The notes: a model not told the origin generated them from the sequence alone. A DNA stretch of 64,000 bases from Myxococcus qinghaiensis (GCF_024198215.1 NZ_JAKCFA010000004.1:1-64000), one strand, 5' to 3'; counted from the first letter of the stretch, positions 28,326 through 37,020 are shown. Numbers and translations are program-made.

Positions 28326-28573
28326 GGCGTTCCCTGTCGTGCCGGTGTCACGCGCGCCAGCATAGTCCGGGACGACGCTCTCGGCTCTGCGCGGCCAGTC
28401 GCCCTTGCTCCGAGTCGATTCCGGTTTCGTCGAGGGCGTGAAGCCACCCGAGCACGCTCAGGCAAGCGGCGGTGGCGAGGGTTGCTATCAGGAGAGCCCG
28501 GTACGAATTCGCGGGCCATTCCACCCAGGGGGCAGGGCCCCAGTGGATGGAATGGTTTTCAGACGCGTCTAGA

Positions 28574-28984
28574 ATGACTGTCATCGTGAACGACGAGAAT
28601 CCGCTTCGTACCGCCTCCGAGCTCGCCCAGGCAGGAAGGGCAGCCGAGGCCATCGCCTGCCTGGAAGCCGCGCTGGCTCGCACCCGGTCGAACAAGGAGC
28701 GGCCAGCCAACGCATCCCTCCTGGCGAGAACAGCGGGACTCCACTGCGAGGCAGCCGGGAGTCTTTCGCAGGCTGCGCTCTACTACGAGGAGGCCATTGC
28801 TACCGCGGATGGCGACCCACTCCCGCTGCTCGCGTTGGCGAGCGTCCGCTGGCGATCCGGTGAAGCAGACAGCGCACGCTCGTGTCTGGCACGCGCCGAA
28901 TCCCTGGCCCGGTCCTCCTCGGATGCGGATGCCTTGAAGATGGTCGCCAATCTCCGCGCGGAGTGGGCGAGCGAGGCCAGTTGA
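28574..28984 (+). CDS. Small TPR-like protein
   Basis: A 136-residue protein of paired helices typical of tetratricopeptide repeats: LAQAGRAAEAIACLEAALAR, LLARTAGLHCEAAGSLSQAA then LYYEEAIATADGDPLPLLA, and LASVRWRSGEADSARSCLAR. It has no signal peptide and is probably cytosolic, mediating protein contacts. The ATG at 28574 is used because the longer frame runs through divergent promoter DNA. Base composition is slightly lower in GC than its neighbours. A 26-codon open frame starts on its stop codon (28981-29061). Confidence 0.6.
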   Translation: MTVIVNDENPLRTASELAQAGRAAEAIACLEAALARTRSNKERPANASLLARTAGLHCEAAGSLSQAALYYEEAIATADGDPLPLLALASVRWRSGEADSARSCLARAESLARSSSDADALKMVANLRAEWASEAS

Positions 28985-29061
28985 GCAGCTCTCGCATCGA
29001 GCAAGCCCTCAGGCAGTTGATGGCTGCCTTCGGAGAAGCCCCGTCGCATTGGGAGCGATAG
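28981..29061 (+). CDS. Possible small peptide overlapping the TPR gene stop
   Basis: TTG at 28981 overlaps the TPR gene's TGA by TTGA and opens 26 codons that end at TAG 29059-29061. The peptide has a helical, well-formed sequence (IEQALRQLMAAFGEAP). It may be a real coupled microprotein, a leftover of a longer gene, or chance. No Shine-Dalgarno site of its own was assigned. Confidence 0.25.
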   Translation: MSSSRIEQALRQLMAAFGEAPSHWER

Positions 29062-29071
29062 GGCTCTTCTC
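29033..29071. terminator. Hairpin between convergent genes
   Basis: GAGAAGCCC pairs with GGGCTcTTCTC (one bulged base), with a 19-base loop, just before the stop of the GspE-N/HEAT gene on the opposite strand. It partly overlaps the possible small peptide. Confidence 0.45.
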
Positions 29072-29099
29072 ACTGTCCGGGTCTTGCGACGCGAGTCTG

Positions 29100-32000
29100 T
29101 TAGAGCATGCCCAGCCGGCGCGCGTTGGCCGGGTCCACCGCCGCGGCTTCCCAGCGACGGGCGGCCACCTCGCGCTCCGCCTCGGGGGCGTCCGCGTAGT
29201 AGCCGAGCGTGTCGTTCAGCGCGCGGCTCAGCTCCTCGATGGCGGCGAGCCGCACGTCGAGCTCACGGTGGCGCAAGGCGGTGATGAGCCAGTCCGCGCG
29301 GCGCCGGCTGCGGTTCTCCATCCACCACGTGGCCCACTGCTTCGGGCTGAGGCCCAGCGGCATGCGCGTCACCTCGCGCAGTGCTTCCGCCGCGGCCTGG
29401 GCGCACATCTCGTCGTCGCTGCTCGTGAGCTGGATGAGGCCCTCGACGGCCTCGCGGTCATGCAGCGTGCCCAGCGCTCTCGCGGCCAGCGCGCGACGCA
29501 TCATGTCCTTGCTGCTCAGCTCCTGACGCAGCTCCCGCAGCGCCGAGTCCAACCGCGGCAACTGCTTGAGCGCGGCGGCGGCCACGCGCGCGGCGCTGGA
29601 GATGTCCGGCTCCAGGTCGAACAGTCCACGCAGCACCCCATCCACCAGCTCCACGTAGGGCAGGTTGCCCGCCGTGAGCAGCGCGAAGTAGCGCGTGTCC
29701 GCGTCCTGCGAATCCAACAGCCCCGACAGGGCCTGCGCCGCCGGACGTCCCAGGCGCGACAGCGCGGCGGGAATCGGTCCCAGCTCGTCCGCCTCGGGCA
29801 GCTCGACGACGGGCAGCCGGCTCCACGCCGTGGGGCCGGGGAAGTGCTGCGCCAGCACGCGGGCGCTGGCCTCGGGCGAGCGCGCCAGCTCCACCATCGC
29901 GTTGGAGCGCTGCGCGGCGTCCGGGCCGGTGAGTCGGCGCAGCAGCGGCGCGAAGTCCGGAGGCGGGCGCTCTTCCTGCGACTGCGCGCGCGGCGGCAGC
30001 GCTGCGGCGCGGCCGATGGTGCCGGAGGTGCCTCGGCCGAAGAAGGGGCCCCAGCCCAATCCGGCCACCACGGCGGGCGCGGGGACGGGCGCGGACGCGA
30101 CAGGCAGGTCCACGTCGATGGAGATGTCCTCTTCCGGCGCGCGCGGCTCGGTGACGCGCTGCTTGCGGAACAGGATGAGCTCCTGGAAGGCCGAGGACAG
30201 GTCCTGGCAGAACAGGATGTAGTCCGACAGCCGGCGCTGGCTCATCGGCTTCTGTCCGCAGTCACCGTAGAGGATGGCCACCAGCCGGCCCTTCACCTCC
30301 ACCGGGTACAGGAAGACGGTGCGAGGCGTCTGACGGCCGAACAGCTCCAGGTAGTGCCGCGTGAGCGCGTCCGGAGGCAGCGGGCCCGCGTAGCTGCCTC
30401 GCGTCACCGCCACGGTGCGGAAGACGCTGCTCGCGTCGAGCGGCACGGACACCTGGGCCAGTCCCTCGCCCGTCATGCCCTCGCCACGACCGTCCCAGCC
30501 GACCGCCGCGCCACGCAGCACCGCGAATGCCGCCACGTAGTCGAACGTGCGCCGGCCGAAGCGCAGCGCCACATCCATCAGCCGGTCGCGGTCCTTGGTG
30601 GACTCCTTCAACGCCGCGCGCGCCTGCGCCAGCGTCCAGTCCGGAACCTCCTGCGAGGCGGGCGACACGGCGGCGGGCCGGGCTTCCGGCTCGGCGGGAC
30701 GCGCGCGTGTCGGCGCAGGAGTGGGCGGCGACTTGTTCGGATTGGGGAAGACGATGAACGCGGGCTCATTCGAGCGCGGCGGCTGCATCGGGACAGCAGG
30801 GGGCACGTCCGGACGCGTTCCCGACAGCGGAGAGCCGAAGCGGAGCGTGGGCGGAGGCAGCGCATCCGCGGCGGACGGCTGCGCGGGAGGACCCGGAGGC
30901 CAGACCTGGGGCGCCGTTCCGGGCTGCACGGGCGACGCCGGAGGCCACACCTGCGGCGCCCCTGCCTGTGCTCCAGCGGGACGAGCGGTGGGCGCCGTCG
31001 CGGGCCGGGCTCCAGGCTGCGCGCCGTTGGGCGGCGTTGTCGCCGGAGCGGCGGGGCGCGATGGAAGCTGCGTGACGTCGGCCGGACGTGTCGTGGGCTG
31101 TGCGGTGGGCGGCCCTCCTCCGGAGGGCGCTCCCTGTGTCGTCTCGGGAGCGACCCGAGTGGAGGCGGTCTCAGCGGCTCGGGCCGGTGGCGCGACGGGA
31201 GGCTGCGCGACGGGCGCACTCGCCACGGGGACTCGCGGCGCGACAGGAGGCTGCGCGACGGGCGCGCTCGCCACGGGGACTCGCGGCGCGGGCTGGGACG
31301 TGGGCGGCGTGGCGGTGAGGACGGGCGGCTGGGCCGGGCGGGTGTCCGGCCTCGACGGCGTCGGCGTCACGACGGGCGGCTGGGCCGGGCGGGTGTCCGG
31401 CCTCGACGGCGTCGACGTCACGACGGGCGGCGGGGGCGGACGCTGCGGCTGGGTGGTGGCGGGCGCGGCGGGGCGCTCGGAGGCCGGCATGTTCAGGCGC
31501 AGCGGCGCGCGAACGAAGGCGGGCGGTGGCGCGGACGCCGTATCGGGCGGAGGCGGCGGAGGTGGCCGCTGGGGCGCGGACGTCGTCTCGGGCGGAGGCG
31601 GCGGAGGCGGCCTCTGGGCCGGCTCCTTCGGCGTGGGCCGGGCCTCGGTGACCAGGGGCTCCCTCGCCACGGAGCGGGCCAGTCGCTCCACCATCTCCAC
31701 CGTGAGGGACGACTCATCGGGCGGAGGCGGTGGCGGAGGGGAAATCGGGAGCTGCTTCTCCGGGTCCAGCGCGGCGACGAGCTGGATGAAGCGCGGCGAC
31801 AGGGGCTGGCGGTAGATGGTGGAGATCCACTCGCGGATCCTCACCTCGGCGGCCACCCACAGCTCCAGCGGCCGGCCCAGCAGGAAGCCGACCTCGTCCA
31901 GCTCCTTCTTCGGCACCGGATACGCACAGGCGACGTGCAGCGTCTGCCCATCCAGCGAGAGCGGCACCACGCTGAGCCGCTCGGCGATTTTCGGAGGGAT

Positions 32001-32228
32001 GAAGGAGGCGACCTCGGCGTTCGGCTCGAAGTCGACCAGGTTCACCGGCCGGAAGCCGGCGACATCACCGAGCAGCGCGAGCACGTCCGTCTCGCTCACC
32101 AGGCCCTGCTCCAGCAACACCGTGTCCAGGTGCCCGCCCTGCGCCTGCTGGAGTCGCAACAACTCTCCCGCCTTCTCCTGGGAAAGGAGCATGCGGGAGA
32201 CGAGGAGTTGAGCGAGGCGGGCGGGCAT
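29100..32228 (-). CDS. GspE-N domain and HEAT-repeat protein with Pro-rich linker
   Basis: A 1042-residue cytosolic protein. Residues 1-150 resemble the MshEN/GspE-II N-terminal domain (ARLAQLLVSRMLLSQEKAGE, LVSETDVLALLGDVAGF, PPKIAERLSVVPL), which in secretion ATPases binds c-di-GMP or the platform. About 380 residues of Pro/Ala/Thr-rich linker with internal repeats follow. Residues about 530-700 look GAF-like (FDYVAAFAVLRG, FLYPVEVKGRLVAILYGD). The last 250 residues are HEAT-type helical repeats ending DVRLAAIEELSRAL. There is no Walker motif, so it is not a secretion ATPase. The ATG at 32228 is chosen. It is 51 bases downstream of the RDD gene, probably the same operon. Confidence 0.78.
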   Translation of the reverse strand: MPARLAQLLVSRMLLSQEKAGELLRLQQAQGGHLDTVLLEQGLVSETDVLALLGDVAGFRPVNLVDFEPNAEVASFIPPKIAERLSVVPLSLDGQTLHVACAYPVPKKELDEVGFLLGRPLELWVAAEVRIREWISTIYRQPLSPRFIQLVAALDPEKQLPISPPPPPPPDESSLTVEMVERLARSVAREPLVTEARPTPKEPAQRPPPPPPPETTSAPQRPPPPPPPDTASAPPPAFVRAPLRLNMPASERPAAPATTQPQRPPPPPVVTSTPSRPDTRPAQPPVVTPTPSRPDTRPAQPPVLTATPPTSQPAPRVPVASAPVAQPPVAPRVPVASAPVAQPPVAPPARAAETASTRVAPETTQGAPSGGGPPTAQPTTRPADVTQLPSRPAAPATTPPNGAQPGARPATAPTARPAGAQAGAPQVWPPASPVQPGTAPQVWPPGPPAQPSAADALPPPTLRFGSPLSGTRPDVPPAVPMQPPRSNEPAFIVFPNPNKSPPTPAPTRARPAEPEARPAAVSPASQEVPDWTLAQARAALKESTKDRDRLMDVALRFGRRTFDYVAAFAVLRGAAVGWDGRGEGMTGEGLAQVSVPLDASSVFRTVAVTRGSYAGPLPPDALTRHYLELFGRQTPRTVFLYPVEVKGRLVAILYGDCGQKPMSQRRLSDYILFCQDLSSAFQELILFRKQRVTEPRAPEEDISIDVDLPVASAPVPAPAVVAGLGWGPFFGRGTSGTIGRAAALPPRAQSQEERPPPDFAPLLRRLTGPDAAQRSNAMVELARSPEASARVLAQHFPGPTAWSRLPVVELPEADELGPIPAALSRLGRPAAQALSGLLDSQDADTRYFALLTAGNLPYVELVDGVLRGLFDLEPDISSAARVAAAALKQLPRLDSALRELRQELSSKDMMRRALAARALGTLHDREAVEGLIQLTSSDDEMCAQAAAEALREVTRMPLGLSPKQWATWWMENRSRRRADWLITALRHRELDVRLAAIEELSRALNDTLGYYADAPEAEREVAARRWEAAAVDPANARRLGML
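31201..31290 (-). repeat. 48-bp tandem coding repeat
   Basis: Two near-perfect units starting at 31201 and 31249 in the Pro-rich linker of the GspE-N/HEAT gene; they encode repeats of VASAPVAQPPVAPRVP. In-frame period of 16 codons. Confidence 0.75.
31321..31422 (-). repeat. 51-bp tandem coding repeat
   Basis: Two units of 51 bp (31321-31371 and 31372-31422) that differ at only a couple of bases, followed by a partial third. They encode PSRPDTRPAQPPVVT-type units (17 residues). Near identity implies recent duplication. Confidence 0.8.
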
Positions 32229-32279
32229 GTAGGCGCGGCATCTTACGGCCGCGGCCGCAAGGCACAATGAAGCGGTGGG

Positions 32280-33572
32280 TCAGCTCGGTTGAACGACGAA
32301 GGTGGACGTCAGCTTGTCATGGAGCGTCTGTCCACGGCGATCAAACAGCGCCATCCAGAATCCACCCAGGAACAGCACGAAGGAGACGCTGGCGAGCAGC
32401 GCCCGCACGATGGCCCGACCCGGAGCGGGAGCCAGTCCGTGCGTGTCCACCAGGCGAAGTCCCAGGAGCAGCCGGCCCAGTGTGCGCCCGTTCCAGAGGA
32501 AGGCCGCCACGGCGCAGTACACGAGCGCCAGGATCAGCACCAGGAAAAAGCCCGGCAGCAGCACGGTGTGCAACGCCCGCAGCCACGCGACGAAGCCGTC
32601 CAGGCCCGACAGGCCGGCCGTGGGCGCCTTCATCCCCGTCACCGACGAGGCGAGGGTGATGTACAGCGCCGCCACGCCAGCGATGGCCGCCGTGTCGATG
32701 GAGAACGACAGCAGCCTGCGCCACAGCGACGCGGGGCGCGCGGTCACCTCGGTGACGCCCGGCTGGCCCGGAGCACGGACCGCCTGCGGGCGGGGCTTCT
32801 CCGCGCGAGGCGGCGCGCTCTCCGCCATCACCGGAAGCCCGGGCAGGGTGTCCACGGACTCCATCGGAGGAAGGCTGACGGGGGCCGCGGCGGGGGACTC
32901 CATCCGGGGAAGTCCGGGAGCCGGCGCCGCCGTCTCCATCCGGGGCAGGCCGGGCGCGAGAGTCGCAGGAGCCTCCATCCGGGGCAGGCCGGGCGCGGGG
33001 GACTCCATCCGGGGCAGGCCGGGAGCGGGAGCCGCCACACCGGGCATGGGCGCCGCCGTCTGGGCGCGCATCGGAGGAGGCGTGCCGTACGCGGGCGTCA
33101 TGGGGGAGATGGACGGCTGGGCCGACGCAGGCGGAGGCGGCAGGTCCGCGGCGAAGGCGCCACCCCCCTGGGCCCACGAGGGCTGGGCGGCGGGCGGGGC
33201 CGGCGGGGCGGCGCGAGGCGTGGCGACCCCTGGAGGGGCGGCGGGCGCGGGCCGGTGGGCGGGTGTCATGCCCGGAGGCGTGGGCCGCTTGACGCCCGGC
33301 TGCTGCTGGGGTGGCGCGGCGCGGGGCGCCACGGGCGGCGGGAGCGGGCCGGCGAGCGGTGCCACGGACGGCGGCGCCATGGGCGCGACGAAGTCGTGGT
33401 CCTTGAGCGTGGGGGCCTCGTCGCGCTCGGCGGCTCGGCGGTCGATGCGGAGGTCACGGTCCAGCAGGCTCGGCACCGCGGGGACCGCGGGCGGGCGCGC
33501 CTTGGCGGTGGCGCAGGCGGGGCACTCTCCGACGGGCGGCAGCATGGCACCGCACTTCATGCACTTGGACAA
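32280..33572 (-). CDS. Zinc-ribbon and RDD-family membrane protein
   Basis: A 430-residue protein. The N-terminus is a zinc ribbon, CMKCGAMLPPVGECPAC. About 260 residues of Pro/Ala-rich linker follow, with repeated APGLPRMEx units. The last 150 residues are an RDD domain with three membrane segments (SLWRRLLSFSIDTAAIAGVA, VLLPGFFLVLILALVYCAVA, ALLASVSFVLFLGGFWMAL), with the first Arg and Asp of the RDD signature present. The start is TTG at 33572 with AGGAG upstream; the first ATG, four codons later, would cut off the first ribbon cysteine. It precedes the GspE-N/HEAT gene by 51 bases. Many RDD proteins have no known function. Confidence 0.78.
   Translation of the reverse strand: MSKCMKCGAMLPPVGECPACATAKARPPAVPAVPSLLDRDLRIDRRAAERDEAPTLKDHDFVAPMAPPSVAPLAGPLPPPVAPRAAPPQQQPGVKRPTPPGMTPAHRPAPAAPPGVATPRAAPPAPPAAQPSWAQGGGAFAADLPPPPASAQPSISPMTPAYGTPPPMRAQTAAPMPGVAAPAPGLPRMESPAPGLPRMEAPATLAPGLPRMETAAPAPGLPRMESPAAAPVSLPPMESVDTLPGLPVMAESAPPRAEKPRPQAVRAPGQPGVTEVTARPASLWRRLLSFSIDTAAIAGVAALYITLASSVTGMKAPTAGLSGLDGFVAWLRALHTVLLPGFFLVLILALVYCAVAAFLWNGRTLGRLLLGLRLVDTHGLAPAPGRAIVRALLASVSFVLFLGGFWMALFDRRGQTLHDKLTSTFVVQPS
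32860..33031 (-). repeat. APGLPRME coding repeats
   Basis: Four to five imperfect copies of a unit encoding APGLPRMEx, about 30-45 bp apart, in the linker of the RDD gene. Confidence 0.7.
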
Positions 33573-33692
33573 CGGACTCCTCCGGGCTGACAACAGCGGG
33601 TGCCATGAAAAGGCGTCCGCACGCGCGGAGCAAGAAAAGTGGCGAGCCCCCGAGGTCCCTTGGTCGAGGAACCGTCAGGGGCTCGTCAACAC

Positions 33693-33737
33693 AGGCGCCC
33701 ACTGTGTCCCCTGGGGGACGGCAAGTGTGGAGCGCCT
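33693..33737 (-). terminator. Long hairpin after the GlsB-type gene
   Basis: A compound hairpin: outer AGGCGC/GCGCCT, then CCACT/AGTGTGG, then inner GTCCCC/GGGGAC around a TG loop. It starts four bases beyond the minus-strand stop at 33742. Confidence 0.6.
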
Positions 33738-33741
33738 CACG

Positions 33742-34008
33742 CTAGGCGTGGACGCGGCGCCGTCCCACGGCTCCGACAATGAAGAGCACGATGATGGCGC
33801 CTAGCACCGACATGATGATGCCAGAGGGACGCAAGTCGAAGAGACGGCCATCCCGCTGGAAGAGGGACCCGACCAGACCGCCCAAGAGCGAACCCACCAT
33901 GCCCAACAGAGTCGTCGCCAGCAGGCCCATGCTCTGCTTGCCGGGGAGGATGGCGCGAGCGATGAGACCCGCGATGAGGCCGATGATGATGAATGCGATG
34001 ATCCCCAT
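33742..34008 (-). CDS. GlsB/YeaQ/YmgE-family membrane protein
   Basis: An 88-residue, three-segment inner membrane protein of the transglycosylase-associated (YeaQ/YmgE) family: IIAFIIIGLIAGLIARAILPG, then GLLATTLLGMVGSLLGGLVG, and GIIMSVLGAIIVLFIVGAVGRRR. The Gly-rich helices and the ARxxxPG turn are characteristic. Such proteins respond to envelope or acid stress, but the molecular function is not settled. The ATG at 34008 has GGAGAAGG close upstream. It stands alone between hairpins. Confidence 0.88.
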   Translation of the reverse strand: MGIIAFIIIGLIAGLIARAILPGKQSMGLLATTLLGMVGSLLGGLVGSLFQRDGRLFDLRPSGIIMSVLGAIIVLFIVGAVGRRRVHA

Positions 34009-34028
34009 GAAACCTTCTCCTGTTTGAG

Positions 34029-34045
34029 GGGACCCCTGAGGTCCC
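34029..34045. other. Short hairpin upstream of the GlsB-type gene
   Basis: 6-bp stem GGGACC/GGTCCC with a 5-base loop, in the 110-base gap between the rsmE stop and the GlsB-type start. It may be an rsmE terminator or part of the leader. Confidence 0.35.
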
Positions 34046-34118
34046 AGACGGGAGAAACGTAGGAATTCAGATCGGCCGGTGAGAACCCACGGGGAATGAG
34101 CGCTCGGCTGCTCCCTTG

Positions 34119-34853
34119 CTAACCAAGCTCACCGTCGAGATGCATCATCACCGCCAGGGCGGCGAGCGCGGCCGTCTCCGTGCGGAGGATGCGCGAGCCC
34201 AACGTGACGGGGCGGGCGCCCAGTGCCATCAGGGCATCCACCTCCTCGCGCGCCAGGCCCCCCTCGGGCCCCACCACCAACGCCACCGGCGTGCCCGCGC
34301 CCGCCGCGCGGAAGGCCTCGCCCAGGGGCACGGCGGACTCCTCTTCGTCCAGCACCAGCACCACGGTGCCCGGGGTCAGCGCCCTGGCGGCCTCGGTGAG
34401 CGTGCGAGGGAGGTCCACGGAGGGCACGTCGTCGCGGCGGCACTGGCGGGCGGCCTCCTCCACGATTTTCGTCCACCGCGCGGTGCGCTCCTGGGCGCGG
34501 CGCGGCTCCAGCTTCACCACGCTGCGCACGGTGTCCACGGGGAGGAACGCGGCGGCGCCCAGCTCCGTGCCCTTCTGGAGCACCCACTCCATCTTGTCCC
34601 CCTTGGGCAGGCCCTGGAGCACGCTCACCGAGCGGCGCGCGGGGGCCAGGCGCATGTCGCCCAGCCGCACGCGCACGGCCTCCGCGTCCACGCCCGTCAC
34701 CTGGCCGGAGAAGGCGCGCCCCTTGCCGTCGAAGACCTCCAGCGCGTCGCCCTCGCCCAACCGCAGGACATGGACGACGTAGTGGCGGCGGTCCCCCGTC
34801 AGCGCCACTTCGGCGGGAGCGGGGTCCGGAATGGGCGCGAAGAGGCGGACCAC
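34119..34853 (-). CDS. rsmE: 16S rRNA m3U1498 methyltransferase RsmE
   Basis: A 244-residue SPOUT methyltransferase that methylates N3 of U1498 in 16S rRNA. Residues 1-70 are the PUA-like part (HYVVHVLRLGEGDALEVFDGKG). The knotted SAM-binding region has GLPKGDKMEWVLQKGTELG, LVVGPEGGLAREEVDAL, and LGSRILRTETAALAAL, all at family positions. The start is GTG at 34853 with GGAG eight bases upstream. It is divergent from the cyclase gene. Confidence 0.93.
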   Translation of the reverse strand: MVRLFAPIPDPAPAEVALTGDRRHYVVHVLRLGEGDALEVFDGKGRAFSGQVTGVDAEAVRVRLGDMRLAPARRSVSVLQGLPKGDKMEWVLQKGTELGAAAFLPVDTVRSVVKLEPRRAQERTARWTKIVEEAARQCRRDDVPSVDLPRTLTEAARALTPGTVVLVLDEEESAVPLGEAFRAAGAGTPVALVVGPEGGLAREEVDALMALGARPVTLGSRILRTETAALAALAVMMHLDGELG

Positions 34854-35102
34854 GAGGTGTTCTCCAGCGGGGCGAGGTGGGTGCTTCGCGGCCCCGTGTC
34901 AAGGCGGGGACTTCAACAGCAAGCAGGCGTCCGACGCCAGGGCTCGCTGGGCTTTCCGACTTGAGGCACCATGCGGGAGCCGCGCTGGCGCGGCGAGTCC
35001 TCGGGCCCGTCGGGTGTGGGGGAGGACGCACCGGAGCGACGACGGGTGGGCCTGGGAGCGCGAGCCCCGGGCCTTGCATCGGAAGGAAAGGGACTCGCCA
35101 AC
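34854..35102. promoter_or_regulatory. Divergent intergenic region
   Basis: About 250 bases between rsmE and the cyclase gene. Both promoters must lie here. I see no confident operator or hairpin. Confidence 0.35.
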
Positions 35103-36437
35103 ATGGGCCGAAGCGACGAGGTCCTCGTGCCGGACCGGGACACCGCGGTGGCCCGCTTCGCGCTGAGCCGCGCCAATGAAGAGCTGGTGCTCGCGGAGAG
35201 CTCGCTCCGGGGCGAGCGCCGGGTGGCCTGGGTGCGGCTGGCGTTGATGGCGCTCATGTCGCTGAGCCAGGGCGGCATCGCCCACGTCACCGGGGAGCCC
35301 TTGCCGCCGCATGACCTCCCGCGCGTGCTGGCCATCGTGCTGTACGCGCTGTTCTCCATCGTCGCGCTGCTCGTGTTGCTCCGCCAGCTTCCCCACCTGC
35401 GCCGGGCGCGGTGGCTGCCCGTGCCCACCACCGTGGCGGACACCAGCTTCTTCGCCTTCATGGGGTGGCACGCGTGGGCGCGCACCGGTCAGTTCGACGC
35501 GGGGATGCTGGGCGCGAGCATGGGCATGGTGCTGGTCTTCTCCGTGGCGCGCTTCTCGCCGCTGCACGTGCTGCTGTCCACGACGCTGTCCTCGGGGGGC
35601 TACGCGCTCGTCGCGGCACTGACGGGGCATGGCACCTGGTCCAGCACCAGCTTCGTCGTCTTCTGCTACGTGACGCTCGGGCTGCTCATCGCGAGGACGA
35701 ACGCGGAGGTGGGGAGCATGTTCCTCCGGCTGCGGCGCCGCGAAGGGCTGTCGCGCTTCCTGCCCAAGCAGGTGGTGGAGCGGGTGATGCAGGCGGGGGA
35801 CACGTCGCTCCAGCCGGTGCAGCGCGAGGTCACCATCCTCTTCAGCGACATCCGCGACTTCACCATGCTGAGCGAGACGCTGCAGCCGCGCGAGGTGCTG
35901 GAGCTGCTCGACGAGTACTTCGGACAGATGACCCACATCGTGATGGCGCGAGGGGGCATCGTGAACAAGTTCCTGGGGGACGGGATGCTCGCGTGCTGGG
36001 GCGTGCCGGACTCCAGCGAGGACCACGCGGAGCGGGCCATGCGCGCGGCGCTGGACATGCGCGAGAAGCTGGGCGAGCTCAACGCGAGGCGCGTGTCACA
36101 GGGGCTGCCACCGCTGCGCATCGGGATTGGACTGCACACCGGCGTGGTGGCGGCGGGCATGCTCGGGGGCGCCGAGCAGCACGAGTACACCGTCATCGGC
36201 GACGCGGTGAACCTGGCCTCACGGGTGGAGGAGCTCACCAAGGTGCACGGCGTGGACATCCTCGTCAGCGAGAGCACCTGGCTGCGAGGCGGTGGAGAGT
36301 TCACCGGCCGGCGGCTGGGCGAGACTCACGTGAGGGGGCGCCGCGAGGCGGTGGTGGTGCACGCGCTCCAGGGCCATGTGCTGAGCGAGGCGGTCGAGCC
36401 GCCGCCGCCCCCCGCGCGCATCGCCAGCGGTACGTAG
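35103..36437 (+). CDS. Membrane class III adenylate/guanylate cyclase
   Basis: A 444-residue cyclase that makes cAMP or cGMP. Residues about 40-200 form about five to six membrane segments without a large outside loop. The catalytic domain (about 235-425) has the two metal Asp in ILFSDIRDFT and NKFLGDGMLA, the transition-state region VIGDAVNLASRVEEL, and RIGIGLHTGVVAAGMLGG. This is the standard bacterial class III order. The ATG at 35103 follows AAGGAAAGGGA; longer in-frame starts lie in the divergent promoter. The base specificity is likely ATP but is not provable here. Confidence 0.9.
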   Translation: MGRSDEVLVPDRDTAVARFALSRANEELVLAESSLRGERRVAWVRLALMALMSLSQGGIAHVTGEPLPPHDLPRVLAIVLYALFSIVALLVLLRQLPHLRRARWLPVPTTVADTSFFAFMGWHAWARTGQFDAGMLGASMGMVLVFSVARFSPLHVLLSTTLSSGGYALVAALTGHGTWSSTSFVVFCYVTLGLLIARTNAEVGSMFLRLRRREGLSRFLPKQVVERVMQAGDTSLQPVQREVTILFSDIRDFTMLSETLQPREVLELLDEYFGQMTHIVMARGGIVNKFLGDGMLACWGVPDSSEDHAERAMRAALDMREKLGELNARRVSQGLPPLRIGIGLHTGVVAAGMLGGAEQHEYTVIGDAVNLASRVEELTKVHGVDILVSESTWLRGGGEFTGRRLGETHVRGRREAVVVHALQGHVLSEAVEPPPPPARIASGT

Positions 36438-36482
36438 CGAGGTGAGGCAGCGGAGGCCCTCGCCCCGCCGCCCCGTGAGCCC

Positions 36483-36998
36483 TCACGCCGTGAGCGTCGC
36501 CGGCCGAGGCCCGCCCGCGGTGACGCGCGCGTGCAGCTCGCGCTTCAGTCCCATCCCGAAGAGGACGAGGGTGAGCAGGTAGACGGGCTCGATGAAGAAG
36601 AGCAGCGGGCCGCCGAGGGACAGGCCGTGGGTCTTCTTCTCCAGCACGACGTGCGCGCCGACGACGAGCGCGAAGCGCACCACCATGACGGAGATGGCGA
36701 CGATGGCGACGGTGGGGCCGGGCAGGTGGCCCACGCCCAGCGCGGCGTTCAGCGTGGGGATGAGCGGCAGGCTCATGAGGATGCCCGCCGTCCACTCCAG
36801 CGAGACGGCGTAGAGGGCCACGGCGGCCGCGAGCACGTGCGCGGCGGACAGCTCCAGGCCTCCCACGGAGAAGCGCACGAGCCCGAGCGGGACGAGCAGG
36901 GCGAAGATGAACATGTACGCGCCCAGGAAGTGGACCGCGCGGCTGGCGCGGTTCTCGTGCAGGGGCATCCAGACGCGCAGCTTGTCGGCGAAGCTCAT
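36483..36998 (-). CDS. Mpo1/DUF962-like membrane protein, divergent copy
   Basis: A 171-residue membrane protein with about four segments. It shares the layout of the next upstream gene: an N-terminal HExxASRAVHFLG block where the relatives have HQHPxNRLTHKVAIP, and a later block GAHVVLEKKTHGLSLGGPLLFF where they have GHxxxEKxxPxxxxxLxxAL. This suggests the YGL010w/DUF962 (Mpo1) family, whose yeast member is an iron-dependent dioxygenase of fatty acid alpha-oxidation. Several His of the family are placed differently, so activity is uncertain. It starts 22 bases after the stop of its neighbour, so the two are an operon. Confidence 0.6.
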   Translation of the reverse strand: MSFADKLRVWMPLHENRASRAVHFLGAYMFIFALLVPLGLVRFSVGGLELSAAHVLAAAVALYAVSLEWTAGILMSLPLIPTLNAALGVGHLPGPTVAIVAISVMVVRFALVVGAHVVLEKKTHGLSLGGPLLFFIEPVYLLTLVLFGMGLKRELHARVTAGGPRPATLTA

Positions 36999-37020
36999 GA
37001 GGGGCGTGGGGCGGACGTGC

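Noticed and set aside
31201..31422. CRISPR-like repeats
   Set aside because: The repeats are adjacent in-frame coding duplications in a Pro-rich linker, with no unique spacers between them.
29049..32270. 1073-codon plus-strand open frame opposite the GspE-N/HEAT gene
   Set aside because: It is Arg/Gly/His-rich, has no domain, and runs antisense to a gene with recognisable domains.
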